Positions 47,910-56,979 of a stretch of 64,000 nt of DNA are shown here, one piece after another (the stretch's first letter is position 1; each line of letters begins with the position of its first letter). This stretch comes from Pseudomonas panipatensis (GTDB lineage Bacteria > Pseudomonadota > Gammaproteobacteria > Pseudomonadales > Pseudomonadaceae), in the NCBI RefSeq assembly GCF_900099785.1, contig NZ_FNDS01000003.1, positions 372,001 through 436,000 on the forward strand, given 5' to 3'. The position numbers and the translations under genes are program-made. The notes under the pieces were generated by a model. The model did not search any database. It was not told where the DNA came from and saw only the letters and a program-made list of their open reading frames with translations.

Positions 47910-49558
47910 GCCGGGTCGTCCTGGCCAAGCCACTGCACGTAGCAGACTTCCACCGGCATGCCGTGCTCGGCGCAGAAGGCCAGCCAGCGCTGCTGGTTAT
48001 CCTGCAGGCGGTCGCCGGGGCCCTTGACCTCGATCATCCGGTAGCGGCCTTCGGCGGGCCAGAACTGGATCAGGTCGGGCATGCCCGCGCGGTTGGCCTG
48101 GAGGTCTTGCAGCAGGCGCTCGAACCAGTGCTTCAGGTGCGCCGCCGGGAGGCAGGCGAGGGCCTGTTCCAGCAAGGTCTCGTCGAGCAGTTCCCAGTGG
48201 ACGAACGGCGATTGCAGGCCGTTCTTCACGCGGTGGATGCGGCGAATCTCGTCGGCATGGCGGCCATCGTCGAGCAGCGCCAGGCGCGCCGCGAAGCGTT
48301 CGGCGCGGCGCGCCCGGAACTGGCTGTCGAAGAGGTCCGCCGGGCCGCTGTGGAAGGGGTGGAAGAACGCCCCCGGCAGCGGCGCGAAGATGACCTCCCA
48401 GCAGAGCAGGCCGAACAGGCTGCAGATCAGCGTGTTCTCCACGTAGTGCACCGGCGCCTCGGGGCGTTCGAGGTGGCGCTGCACGCATTGCTCGACGCTG
48501 AGCCCGGCGCATGGTTCCAGGCGCAGGTCGAGGCGCGCCGGCGGCGTGGCCTTGGGTTTGCCTGGCTGGGCCATGCCGAGTTGGCGCCGCAGGCGCAGCA
48601 GGGCGCGTTCGATCAATTGCGCCTCGGCGGCGTCGTGCGGCGCGGCGGCGGCCTGGCAGGCCAGCTCGTGGGCCTCGGCGAAACGCTGCAGGCGTTCCAG
48701 CAGGCGTACCCGGCGCTGCCGCGCGGCGCCGTGCGAACTCTCGGCATAGACCGCCAGGGCGGTTTCCCATTGACCCTCGCGTTCCAGGCGCTGGCCGATC
48801 TGCAACAGCAGGCGCCCGCGCCGGCGTTGCAGGTGCGCGCTGTCGCCGTCCAGCGCGGCGATCGCTGGCAGCAGCGCGTCGACCGGCGCGCCGGCCTCGA
48901 AGGCCTCGCGGCAGCGCTGCAGGCGCAGCTGCGCGTCGATTTCCGCGCGGCTGGCGAAGCCACGGGATTCAGGCGTCAGCACCGGGGTTTCGTAGCGCAG
49001 GATGCCGAGGTCGGTGAGGACAAACTCGCTCCAGTCCTGGCGCAGGTTACCGAAGAACATCAGGCGCAGGCGCTCGCAGAGTTCGCCGAGGGTCAGGCTG
49101 AACAGCCTGTCGTCGAGTTGCGGGCACCAGGCGGCGAACGGCCGTGGTTCGCTGAACGTCTCGCGCAACTGTTCGAGCAATTCGGCCTTGCGCAGGGTCG
49201 TCCGCGCTGGCAGGGCGGCGAAGCTCGCCAGCACTTCGTCCTTGCGCAGCAGGGCGAAGACTTCGTCCAGCGTCAGCGCGGCGCCGGCGTCCAGCCAGCC
49301 GGCGCGCAGCAGGGGCGCGGCGGCCTGGTGCGGGCAGCCGATTTCCGCGTAGTCCAGCTTGCTCGCGCGAAAATGCGGGCCCTTGCGCATGATCAGGCGC
49401 ACCAGCAGCGCCCTGGACGCCAGTGGCAGCTCGTCGAAGCGGCGGAGGAACTCGCGCTCGCTGGCGTCGAACAGGTCGGCATAGCGCTCGCCGAGCCAGG
49501 CGAGGGCTTTGTGGAAGTTGGCCAGGTAGTAGAAGCGCGGATCGGCGAGGGCGGACAT
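47906..49558 (-). CDS. FAN1-like VRR-NUC structure-specific nuclease
   Basis: DNA-repair nuclease of 550 residues. The C-terminal VRR-NUC domain has the catalytic signature GMPDLIQFW...MIEVKGPGD with the PD and ExK residues present near residues 490-515. The remainder is helical, as in the P. aeruginosa FAN1 whose crystal structure is known; FAN1 incises flaps and interstrand crosslinks. The gene starts at 49558, 16 bases after a perfect LexA box, and is coupled to the downstream helicase gene. The SOS box and partner make a crosslink-repair operon likely. Confidence 0.9.
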   Translation of the reverse strand: MSALADPRFYYLANFHKALAWLGERYADLFDASEREFLRRFDELPLASRALLVRLIMRKGPHFRASKLDYAEIGCPHQAAAPLLRAGWLDAGAALTLDEVFALLRKDEVLASFAALPARTTLRKAELLEQLRETFSEPRPFAAWCPQLDDRLFSLTLGELCERLRLMFFGNLRQDWSEFVLTDLGILRYETPVLTPESRGFASRAEIDAQLRLQRCREAFEAGAPVDALLPAIAALDGDSAHLQRRRGRLLLQIGQRLEREGQWETALAVYAESSHGAARQRRVRLLERLQRFAEAHELACQAAAAPHDAAEAQLIERALLRLRRQLGMAQPGKPKATPPARLDLRLEPCAGLSVEQCVQRHLERPEAPVHYVENTLICSLFGLLCWEVIFAPLPGAFFHPFHSGPADLFDSQFRARRAERFAARLALLDDGRHADEIRRIHRVKNGLQSPFVHWELLDETLLEQALACLPAAHLKHWFERLLQDLQANRAGMPDLIQFWPAEGRYRMIEVKGPGDRLQDNQQRWLAFCAEHGMPVEVCYVQWLGQDDPA

Positions 49559-49574
49559 GGGGGCGACTGGAGGG

Positions 49575-49590
49575 CTGTATTTTTATACAG
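49575..49590. promoter_or_regulatory. LexA (SOS) box
   Basis: CTGTATTTTTATACAG matches the LexA consensus CTGT-N8-ACAG exactly, with the AT-rich centre typical of strong sites. It lies 16 bases upstream of the FAN1-like start codon and should repress the nuclease-helicase operon until DNA damage. Confidence 0.85.
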
Positions 49591-49648
49591 ATATCAGCCG
49601 CTCGCCGGCTTGGCAACCCGCAACGGACCTGTGGCCAGGCCCGTTGCG

Positions 49649-52600
49649 TCAGGAGCGGGAGGCAGCGTGTGGCAGGGCGGCCTGGTCTTCGCGCAGGGCC
49701 GCGCAGCGTTGCCGCCATTCTTCCTGCCAGCGCGGCAGTTCGCTGGCGGGCATCGGCCGGGCGATGCCATAGCCCTGGCCGTAACGGCAGCCCATGCGTC
49801 GCAGCGCCCGCGCGTGCTCCAGGGTTTCCACGCCTTCGGCGACCACCTCGCGGTTGAAGGCCTCGGCCAGGCGGATGACGCCCTCGACGATGCCCTGGTC
49901 GTCGCTGTCCTGGAGCATGTCGCGGACGAAGGTCTGGTCGACCTTGAGGACGTCCACCGGCAGCTGGCGCAGGTAGGTCAGCGAAGAGTAGCCGGTGCCG
50001 AAATCGTCCAGGGCGAAGTGAATGCCCAGCGCACGGCAGCGCTGTAGGGCCTCGATCGCCAGGTTCATGTCGTCGATGGCGACGCTTTCCAGGATCTCCA
50101 GTTCCAGGCAGGCGACGGGCAGCTCCGGGTACCGCCGCAGGCTGTCGCCCAACCAGTCGGGGAAGCTCTCGTCGAGCAACTGGCTGGGGCTGACGTTGAC
50201 GCTGATCACCGTCGGCCGGCCTTCCGCGTACCAGGCCGCGGCCTGGGCCAGGGCGGTGCGGATGACCCATTCGCCGAGCAGGCGGTCCATATCGCTGCCC
50301 TGGATCGCCGGGAGGAACGCGGCGGGCGGCAGCAGGCCCTGGCCGGGGCATTCCCAGCGCACCAGGGCTTCGACACCGACGAAGGCGCCTTCCTGCAGTT
50401 CCACCTTCGGCTGGTAGTGCAGCACGAACTCGTCATTGCGCAGGGCGGCCCGGGTGCGTTCGAGCAGTTCCCGGCGGGCCTGGGCCTTGCGGTCGCTGTT
50501 CGGATCGAACAGGTGGTAGCGGTTCTTGCCCGAGCCCTTGGCCAGGTACATGGCCTGGTCGGCGTGGCGCAGCAGTTGCCCGGCGTCGACGTTGTCGTCC
50601 GGGTAGACACATACGCCGATGCTGGCGGAAACGCTGATCGTGCCGCAGAGGGTGGCCACCGGCAGGTTGATGGCGGCGAGGATGCGGTCGAGCGTGGCCG
50701 AGCAGTCCTCCACCGAGGCGACTTCGCTGAGCAGGATGACGAATTCGTCGTCGCCCAGGCGCGCCAGGGTGTCCTCCGAGCGCAGCACTTGCTTGAGGTT
50801 CTCGCTCACCGCCACCAGCAGGTTGTCGCCGACGCTGCGCCCGCCGCGCGCGTTGACCTCCTTGAAGTCGTCCAGGTCGAGGTAGCACACCGCCAGCGAA
50901 CGGCCGGAGCGCAGGGTCCGGGCGATGGCCTGTTCCAGGCGGTCGCCGAGCAGGCGCCGGTTGGGCAGGCCGGTCAGCGGATCGTAGTGCGCCATGCGGT
51001 CGAGTTCGGCTTCGTGGGCCTTGATCCGGCTGATGTCGGAGAACACCGCGATGTAGTGCAGCACCTCGCCGGCCTCGCCGTGGGCGACGCTGATGGTCAG
51101 TGCCTCGGGGTAGATTTCGCCATTCTTGCGCCGGTTCCAGATTTCCCCGTGCCAGTAGCCGTGCTCTCGCAGGCTGGCGAACAGTTGCTGGTAGAAGGCC
51201 TGGTCGTGCAGGCCGGAGGAGAGCACGCGCGGGGTGTGGCCGAGCATCTCCTCGGCGCCGTAGCCGGTGATCCGGGTGAAGGCCGGGTTGACCCGGCTGA
51301 TGCGCATGTCCGGGCTGACCACCATGATGCCCTGGTGGCTGCTCTCGAACACCACCGAGGCTTCGCGCAGGGCCAGCTCGGCGAGCTTGCGCGGGGTGAT
51401 GTCCTGCACCGTGCCGTACAGTTGCAGCACCTTGCCGTCATGGTCCAGGCGGCGGAAGCCATGGATGTTGACCCAGCGCCGCGCGCCGTCGCGGCGGATC
51501 AGCTCGATGTCGATGGCGTAGTCGTCGATGCCATGCAGCGCCTGTTGTATCGCGGCTTCCAGGGTATGCCAGCCGGCTTCGCTGAACAGCGAACGGATAT
51601 CCGGGTAGCCGGGTGGCGGCAGCTCGGTGCTCAGGCCGTAGATGCGATAGACCTGCTCGGACCAGGTTTGCCGGCCGCTGGCGATGTCCCACTCCCAGTT
51701 GCCGATATTGGCCAGTCGCTGCGCGGTGCGCATCGCCGCTTCGCTGGCGAGCAGGGCCGCCTCGGTGCGTTTGCGCGCGGTGATGTCGCGGGACACGCTG
51801 AACAGCCCGCTGACCTGGCCGTTGGCGTCGCGCACCGGGCCTTTGGTGACCAGCAGTTGCAGGCTGCGGCCGTCGTGGGTGGTTATCTGTTCTTCATGGC
51901 TGACGGTGCGTTCCTGTTCCATCAGCGATTGATCCTCGGACATCTGCCGGCTGGCCTGCTCCCCCGGCAGGAAGGCCTCGTCGTTGCGTCCGAGAATCCA
52001 CGAGGCCGGCCGCCCCAGCAGGCTCGCGGCCGCCTGGTTGAGCAGTTGGTAATGGCCCTGGCGATCCTTGACGCAGATGGCGTCGGGGCTGCCGGAGACC
52101 ACCGCGTCGAGCAGCGCGCGCTGGGCTCTGAGGCGCTTGAGGGTGCGGATCAGCAGCTCGCTGAGCAGGCTGATGCCGATGCCGTTGAAGACCAGGATGG
52201 TGAGTTGCAGCAGGTCGTGATTCTGGCTGATGCGCAGGCTATCGACCGGCGGCAGTCCCATGAAGTCGAGGCCCAGGGCGGCGATGGCGGTGGCCAGCAA
52301 GCCCGGCCCCAGTCCGCCGAGCCAGCCGCTGGCGACGATCGGCAGCATCAGCAACATGGGCAGGGTGTTGTGGCTGGTGGCGGCGGTGAGCGCGTGATGC
52401 ACGGCGAGCATGGCCAGGGTCGCCAGGCTGGCGAACAGGTAGCTGGCCACCCGCGAGTAGCGGCGGTGGGCGGCGGGCTGGAGCTGCCAGGCGCTGCCGC
52501 TGGTGGGCGGGCGGGCCGGAGGCACGGCGTTGAGGGCGAAGACCAGCAGCGCGGTGGTGACGATGACGAAGAACAGGCCCTTGGCCATGGACAGCCAGAT

Positions 52601-52723
52601 CATGGCCTGGGTGCTGGCAAGGTCGGCCAGCAGGAGGTCGGAGCAGTAGATCCAGGCCAGCGAGACCAGGCCGTAACTGACCGTGGCCATGCCGATGAAA
52701 CGAGTACGTGGCGAAATTGCCAT
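49649..52723 (-). CDS. Membrane PAS-GGDEF-EAL phosphodiesterase
   Basis: Protein of 1024 residues. The N-terminus has about six membrane segments, including a KdpD-like four-helix block; three or four PAS domains follow, then a GGDEF and an EAL domain. The GGDEF site reads GDDEF, and the substrate loop is VNARGGRSVGD instead of the usual ND..GH, so the cyclase is probably inactive. The EAL domain keeps VEALVRW, LELEILES, DDFGTGYSS, KVDQ and AEGVE, all catalytic residues, so the protein should degrade c-di-GMP. The ATG at 52723 is preferred to the GTG at 52735 because GGAG then has usable spacing. Confidence 0.9.
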   Translation of the reverse strand: MAISPRTRFIGMATVSYGLVSLAWIYCSDLLLADLASTQAMIWLSMAKGLFFVIVTTALLVFALNAVPPARPPTSGSAWQLQPAAHRRYSRVASYLFASLATLAMLAVHHALTAATSHNTLPMLLMLPIVASGWLGGLGPGLLATAIAALGLDFMGLPPVDSLRISQNHDLLQLTILVFNGIGISLLSELLIRTLKRLRAQRALLDAVVSGSPDAICVKDRQGHYQLLNQAAASLLGRPASWILGRNDEAFLPGEQASRQMSEDQSLMEQERTVSHEEQITTHDGRSLQLLVTKGPVRDANGQVSGLFSVSRDITARKRTEAALLASEAAMRTAQRLANIGNWEWDIASGRQTWSEQVYRIYGLSTELPPPGYPDIRSLFSEAGWHTLEAAIQQALHGIDDYAIDIELIRRDGARRWVNIHGFRRLDHDGKVLQLYGTVQDITPRKLAELALREASVVFESSHQGIMVVSPDMRISRVNPAFTRITGYGAEEMLGHTPRVLSSGLHDQAFYQQLFASLREHGYWHGEIWNRRKNGEIYPEALTISVAHGEAGEVLHYIAVFSDISRIKAHEAELDRMAHYDPLTGLPNRRLLGDRLEQAIARTLRSGRSLAVCYLDLDDFKEVNARGGRSVGDNLLVAVSENLKQVLRSEDTLARLGDDEFVILLSEVASVEDCSATLDRILAAINLPVATLCGTISVSASIGVCVYPDDNVDAGQLLRHADQAMYLAKGSGKNRYHLFDPNSDRKAQARRELLERTRAALRNDEFVLHYQPKVELQEGAFVGVEALVRWECPGQGLLPPAAFLPAIQGSDMDRLLGEWVIRTALAQAAAWYAEGRPTVISVNVSPSQLLDESFPDWLGDSLRRYPELPVACLELEILESVAIDDMNLAIEALQRCRALGIHFALDDFGTGYSSLTYLRQLPVDVLKVDQTFVRDMLQDSDDQGIVEGVIRLAEAFNREVVAEGVETLEHARALRRMGCRYGQGYGIARPMPASELPRWQEEWRQRCAALREDQAALPHAASRS

Positions 52724-52834
52724 CCTTAACCCCACTCTCCTTGGTGTATCCGGGATACGACACGAGGGCCTGCCGCCCTCATCCCGGGCTCGGACGATCC
52801 GCCGCTTCTGCGGGGCGTGCGTCCACGCGAGATA

Positions 52835-54373
52835 TTAGTTGAGCGCCAGGCATTCCGACGCCGCGATTTCGTTGCGGCCGGAGGCCTTGGCCCGGTAGAG
52901 CGCGTTATCGGCCTTGTTGATCCAGTCCTGAGGACTGTCCGTCGGCGTCGGGACGCCAGCGCTGACCCCGCCGCTGAGGGTGACCACCCGGTAGGCGCTG
53001 GCCTGGTGCGGGATGCCGAGGTCCTGGACGGCCTGGCGAATAGTCTCCGCCAGGTCGAGGGCGCCCTCGCCGGGGGTGTTGGGCAGCAACACGGTGAATT
53101 CCTCGCCGCCGTAACGCGCGGCAAGGTCGCCGGGACGCCGCTCGAAGCTCTGCAGGACCTGGGCGATGCGCCGCAGGCAATGGTCGCCGGCCAGGTGCCC
53201 GTAGTTGTCGTTGAAGCTCTTGAAGTTGTCGACGTCGAGCATCAGCAGCGACAGCGGCGTGCCTTCGCGCTGGGCGCGGGCGAATTCCTGTTGCAGCGCC
53301 TGATCGAAATGCCGGCGGTTGGCAATACCGGTCAGGCCGTCATGCAGCGCCTGGTCTTCCAGCGCGTGATTGAGGTGCTCCAGGTCGGCGGTGACGATGC
53401 GCAGGTGGTGCTCGGCCTGCAGGCGGATGAAGATGTTGCGCGTCAGGTAGGCGCCCATGGCAACGAACAGCAGCATGCCCAGCGCCGTCAGCCCGAGACT
53501 GACGGCGGCCTGATGGTGCCAGCCGCTGAGGGCTTCCTCGGTATCCAGCGCGGCGATCGCCACCAGCGGGTAGTTGTCGACTTTCTGGAAACCATAGAAG
53601 CGCTCGCGGCCGTCGAGGGTCGAGTGCAGCACCAGTTGCCCGCGCTTTTCGCCATCGAGAACGCGCTGGAACACCGGCGTGGAGAACAGGCTGCGGCCGA
53701 TATCGCGGTCGTCGAAGGGGCGCCGGGCGAGCAGGCTGCCTTCGAGCATGTTCATCGCCAGCACGCCGTGCCGTTGGATATCGAAGCCTTCGTAGAAGTC
53801 CTGGAAGCACTGCTCGCGGATCGCCGCCACCACCACCCCGGCGAAACGCCCGTCGGGCAGGTTGTAGCGCCGGCTGACCGGAATCACCCACTCGCCGTTG
53901 CGCCGTGAGCGCACGGCACGGCCGATGTGCGGACCGAGGTCGGCGTGCTGCCGGTGATACTGGAAATAGTCGCGGTCGGCGTAGCTCTCCCGCAGGTTCG
54001 GCAGATTCGCGCTGGCGACCTCCATGCCCTGGGCATCGAGCACCAGTAACTCGGCGAGCTGGTTCAGCTCCACCGCCTGACGCGCCAGAAGCAAGGGTAG
54101 CGACAGCGCCGGGTCCGGGGTATCCAGGCGGGCAATGACGCTGACCAGGACGATATCGGTCTGCTTCAGCGTATCTTCGGCGTGGCTGGCCAGCGCCTGG
54201 GTCAGGTTGGCGACGGAGGTGTGAATCTGCGCGAGGTAAAGGTCACGGTTCTGCCTGAGCATCCACAGGGTGATGGTCGTCAGGGTCAAGCAGCAGATCA
54301 GGGTGATCGCGCCAGCAGCGTAAGACAGCCTTGTCCTGCGTCCGAACAGACGCCTCCACAGTGGGCGAGGCAT
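52835..54373 (-). CDS. Membrane-bound diguanylate cyclase with Cache-type sensor
   Basis: Protein of 512 residues: TM1 at about residues 18-38, a periplasmic double-Cache-like domain, TM2 at about 290-312, a short coiled linker and a GGDEF domain. The active site is YGGEEF with RPGD as I-site and an intact FKSFNDNYGHLAGD loop. It should synthesise c-di-GMP in response to a periplasmic ligand. It lies 111 bases upstream of the phosphodiesterase gene on the same strand, so the two may be co-transcribed. Confidence 0.9.
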   Translation of the reverse strand: MPRPLWRRLFGRRTRLSYAAGAITLICCLTLTTITLWMLRQNRDLYLAQIHTSVANLTQALASHAEDTLKQTDIVLVSVIARLDTPDPALSLPLLLARQAVELNQLAELLVLDAQGMEVASANLPNLRESYADRDYFQYHRQHADLGPHIGRAVRSRRNGEWVIPVSRRYNLPDGRFAGVVVAAIREQCFQDFYEGFDIQRHGVLAMNMLEGSLLARRPFDDRDIGRSLFSTPVFQRVLDGEKRGQLVLHSTLDGRERFYGFQKVDNYPLVAIAALDTEEALSGWHHQAAVSLGLTALGMLLFVAMGAYLTRNIFIRLQAEHHLRIVTADLEHLNHALEDQALHDGLTGIANRRHFDQALQQEFARAQREGTPLSLLMLDVDNFKSFNDNYGHLAGDHCLRRIAQVLQSFERRPGDLAARYGGEEFTVLLPNTPGEGALDLAETIRQAVQDLGIPHQASAYRVVTLSGGVSAGVPTPTDSPQDWINKADNALYRAKASGRNEIAASECLALN

Positions 54374-54502
54374 AGAAGAACCTGGCTGGGTCTGTGATAT
54401 CCAAATGCTATCAAATTATGTCGATAAATGTACGTTCACTAGACCAGTGGCGGAACATGCGCGCCGGCGCTTAAGAAAACCCCGCGGACGGTCGCCTTGA
54501 GC

Positions 54503-54880
54503 ATGGTCAACCCAGCGAAAGGCCCGCACTCCATGCGCCAGCACAACCGTATCGTTTTTCGCTCGATGTTCCGCATCCGCGCCGTGGATGGCCGCAGCGG
54601 CAAGCTGTTCGGCTATGTCGCCGACCTGTCGGAGACCGGGCTGAAGCTGCGTTGCGACGAACTGCTGGAGGCGGACAGCGTGCTCGACCTGCGCTTGCGC
54701 ATGCGCGACCGCGAGGGGCACATGCGCGAGGCCGAGGTCAGCGTGCGTTGCATCTGGTCGCGGGAGAACGCCCAGACCGGCCAGTTCGAGGCCGGCCTGG
54801 CGCTGGAGCAGCCCTCGATGACCTTCAGCGAGTTGATGCGCAGCCTGCGCGCCGGCCGCCGCAGCGCCGACGCCGACTGA
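54503..54880 (+). CDS. PilZ-domain c-di-GMP-binding protein
   Basis: Single-domain PilZ protein of about 125 residues. The c-di-GMP motifs are complete: RQHNR (RxxxR) near the N-terminus and DLSETG (D-x-S-x-x-G) about 30 residues later. The ATG at 54503 is used; an ATG at 54533, just before RQHNR, follows AAGG at good spacing and is the main alternative. It ends 2 bases from the end of flhA, so it sits against the flagellar operon and may couple c-di-GMP to this flagellum. Confidence 0.85.
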   Translation: MVNPAKGPHSMRQHNRIVFRSMFRIRAVDGRSGKLFGYVADLSETGLKLRCDELLEADSVLDLRLRMRDREGHMREAEVSVRCIWSRENAQTGQFEAGLALEQPSMTFSELMRSLRAGRRSADAD

Positions 54881-54882
54881 AT

Positions 54883-56979
54883 TCAGCCGAGGGTGCCGAG
54901 CACGTTGACCGCGACGCGCTCGGGAATCTCGTTCTGCGACAGCACATGCAGGCCCGGACTGAACACCCGCGCGTAGCGGGCGAGCAGCGGGCGCAGTTGC
55001 GGCATCACGGTGAGGATCGGCGGATGGCCTTCCTTGCGCAGCTTCTCCTTCACCACTGGCATGGTGTTCTGCAACTGATTGAGCAGGTTCGGTTCCACCG
55101 GAATGTTGTCCAGGCTCACCGGGCCGGCCTGCTGGGCGATGGCCAGGGCGCTGAGCAGGGTGTTCTCCAGGCTGTTTTCCAGGATGAACACCGCCAGTTC
55201 GCCGCGATCTCCGGCAATTCCCGCGACGATGCTCCGGCGTAGCGCGTAGCGCACGTCGGAGGCCAGCAGCACCGGGTCCTTGGTGGTCTCGGCGGCTTCC
55301 ACCAGGGTGGTGGCGATGCTGACGATGTCCTTCAGCGGCACCTGTTCCTGAAGCAGTTGACGGTAGACGCGGTGCTGCTGGCTGAAGCTCAGTTGCCCGC
55401 GCAGGGTCTCGGCCAGCTTGGGCGCCTGGGCGGCCAGGCGCTGCATGAGGTTGTCGACGTCGTCGTGCTTGAAGATTTCCGGCAGGTGTTCGCGGATCAC
55501 CTTGTTCAGGTGCGTGGCGATGACGCTGGCGCAGTCGATCACCTGGTAGCCGAGGTTGAGCGCGCGCGCCTTGTCGGTCGGTTGAATCCAGACCACCGGC
55601 ATGTGGTAGGCCGGGTCGTTGCCGAGAATGCCGTCGATCTCGCCGTAGAGTTCCGCCGAGGGAATCGCCATCAGGCGGTCGGCGTGCAGCTCGGCGCCAT
55701 CGATGCGTTCGCCGCTGATATGGATGCTGTACTGCGAGGCCTTCAGCCGCAGGCTGTCGCGGATATGGATTTCCGGGAGCAGGAAGCCGAGGCTTTCCGA
55801 GAGCGTCTGGCGCACCCCGCGCACGCGCTGCACCAGCGGCGCGCCGCCAGCCTCGTTGACCAGCCCGACCAGCTTGTAGCCGAGCGAGATGGACAGCCGC
55901 TCGACCAGCGGAATGTCTTCCCAGCCCAGTTGCTGGGCGCGCTCCTGGTCCATGGCCTTGCCGATGGCTTCCACCTGCTCCAGGGTCTGCGCCTCGCCCG
56001 CCGGCTCGGCCAGCGACACCCGCCAGGCGACGAAGGCGATCAGCGCGGCGAAGCTGAAGAAGGCCAGGTGCGGCATGCCTGGCACCAGCGCCAGCACCGT
56101 GACGATGCCGGCCACGGTGTACAGCAGGGAAGGCGAGGCGAGCATCTGCCGGCGCACCAGTGCGGTGATTTCCGCCGACTCGTTGACCCGGGTGATGATG
56201 ATCGCCGCCGCGGTGGACAGCAGCAGGGCCGGGATCTGCGCCGCCAGGCCGTCGCCGATGGTCAGCAGGGCGTACTGGCGGAAGGCCTCGGCGCCGGCCA
56301 TGGCGTAGACGAAGACGCCGATGGCGACACCGCCGAAGAGGTTGATCAGGAGGATCAGGATGCCGGCGATGGCGTCGCCGCGGACGAACTTCGAGGCACC
56401 GTCCATGGCCCCGTAGAAGTCGGCTTCCTTGGCCACTTCGGAGCGCCGCTTCTTCGCCTCGGCCTGATCGATCAGACCGGCGTTGAGGTCGGCGTCGATG
56501 GCCATCTGCTTGCCCGGCAGGGCGTCCAGGGTGAAGCGCGCGGTGACTTCGGAAATCCGCTCGCCGCCCTTGGTGATCACCATGAAGTTGATGATGGTGA
56601 GGATCACGAAGACGATCATGCCGACGATGAAGTTGCCGCCGATCACCACATGGCCGAAGGCCTCGATCACCTTGCCCGCCGCCGAGGAGCCGGTGTGGCC
56701 TTCGAGCAGCACCACGCGCGAGGAGGCGACGTTCAGCGACAGCCGCAGCAGGGTGGTGACCAGCACCACCGTGGGCAGCAGGGAGAAGTCCAGCGGGCTG
56801 CGCGAGGACACGCTGACCATCAGCACCAGCAGGGCGATGCCGATGTTGAAGGTGAAGAGCACGTCGAGCAGCAGCGGTGGCAACGGCAGGATGATCATCG
56901 CCAGGATGGACAGGATCACCAGCGGGATGCCGATACGCCCGCTGCGCAGGGTCGGCAGGAGTCGCTCGAGGAAGTTCAT
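54883..56979 (-). CDS. flhA: Flagellar export gate protein FlhA
   Basis: Membrane component of the flagellar type III export gate, 698 residues. The N-terminal half has about eight membrane segments and the family signature TLLRLSLNVASSRVVLLEGH; the C-terminal half is the cytoplasmic nonameric-ring domain that docks chaperone-substrate complexes. The start overlaps the flhB stop (ATGA). It closes the fliM-fliN-fliP-fliQ-fliR-flhB-flhA operon, an order typical of secondary flagellar systems; in the primary Pseudomonas cluster flhA is followed by flhF and fleN, which are absent here. Confidence 0.92.
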   Translation of the reverse strand: MNFLERLLPTLRSGRIGIPLVILSILAMIILPLPPLLLDVLFTFNIGIALLVLMVSVSSRSPLDFSLLPTVVLVTTLLRLSLNVASSRVVLLEGHTGSSAAGKVIEAFGHVVIGGNFIVGMIVFVILTIINFMVITKGGERISEVTARFTLDALPGKQMAIDADLNAGLIDQAEAKKRRSEVAKEADFYGAMDGASKFVRGDAIAGILILLINLFGGVAIGVFVYAMAGAEAFRQYALLTIGDGLAAQIPALLLSTAAAIIITRVNESAEITALVRRQMLASPSLLYTVAGIVTVLALVPGMPHLAFFSFAALIAFVAWRVSLAEPAGEAQTLEQVEAIGKAMDQERAQQLGWEDIPLVERLSISLGYKLVGLVNEAGGAPLVQRVRGVRQTLSESLGFLLPEIHIRDSLRLKASQYSIHISGERIDGAELHADRLMAIPSAELYGEIDGILGNDPAYHMPVVWIQPTDKARALNLGYQVIDCASVIATHLNKVIREHLPEIFKHDDVDNLMQRLAAQAPKLAETLRGQLSFSQQHRVYRQLLQEQVPLKDIVSIATTLVEAAETTKDPVLLASDVRYALRRSIVAGIAGDRGELAVFILENSLENTLLSALAIAQQAGPVSLDNIPVEPNLLNQLQNTMPVVKEKLRKEGHPPILTVMPQLRPLLARYARVFSPGLHVLSQNEIPERVAVNVLGTLG

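Noticed and set aside
50417-52729. 770-residue open frame antisense to the GGDEF-EAL gene
   Set aside because: A shadow frame; the opposite strand has full PAS, GGDEF and EAL motifs.
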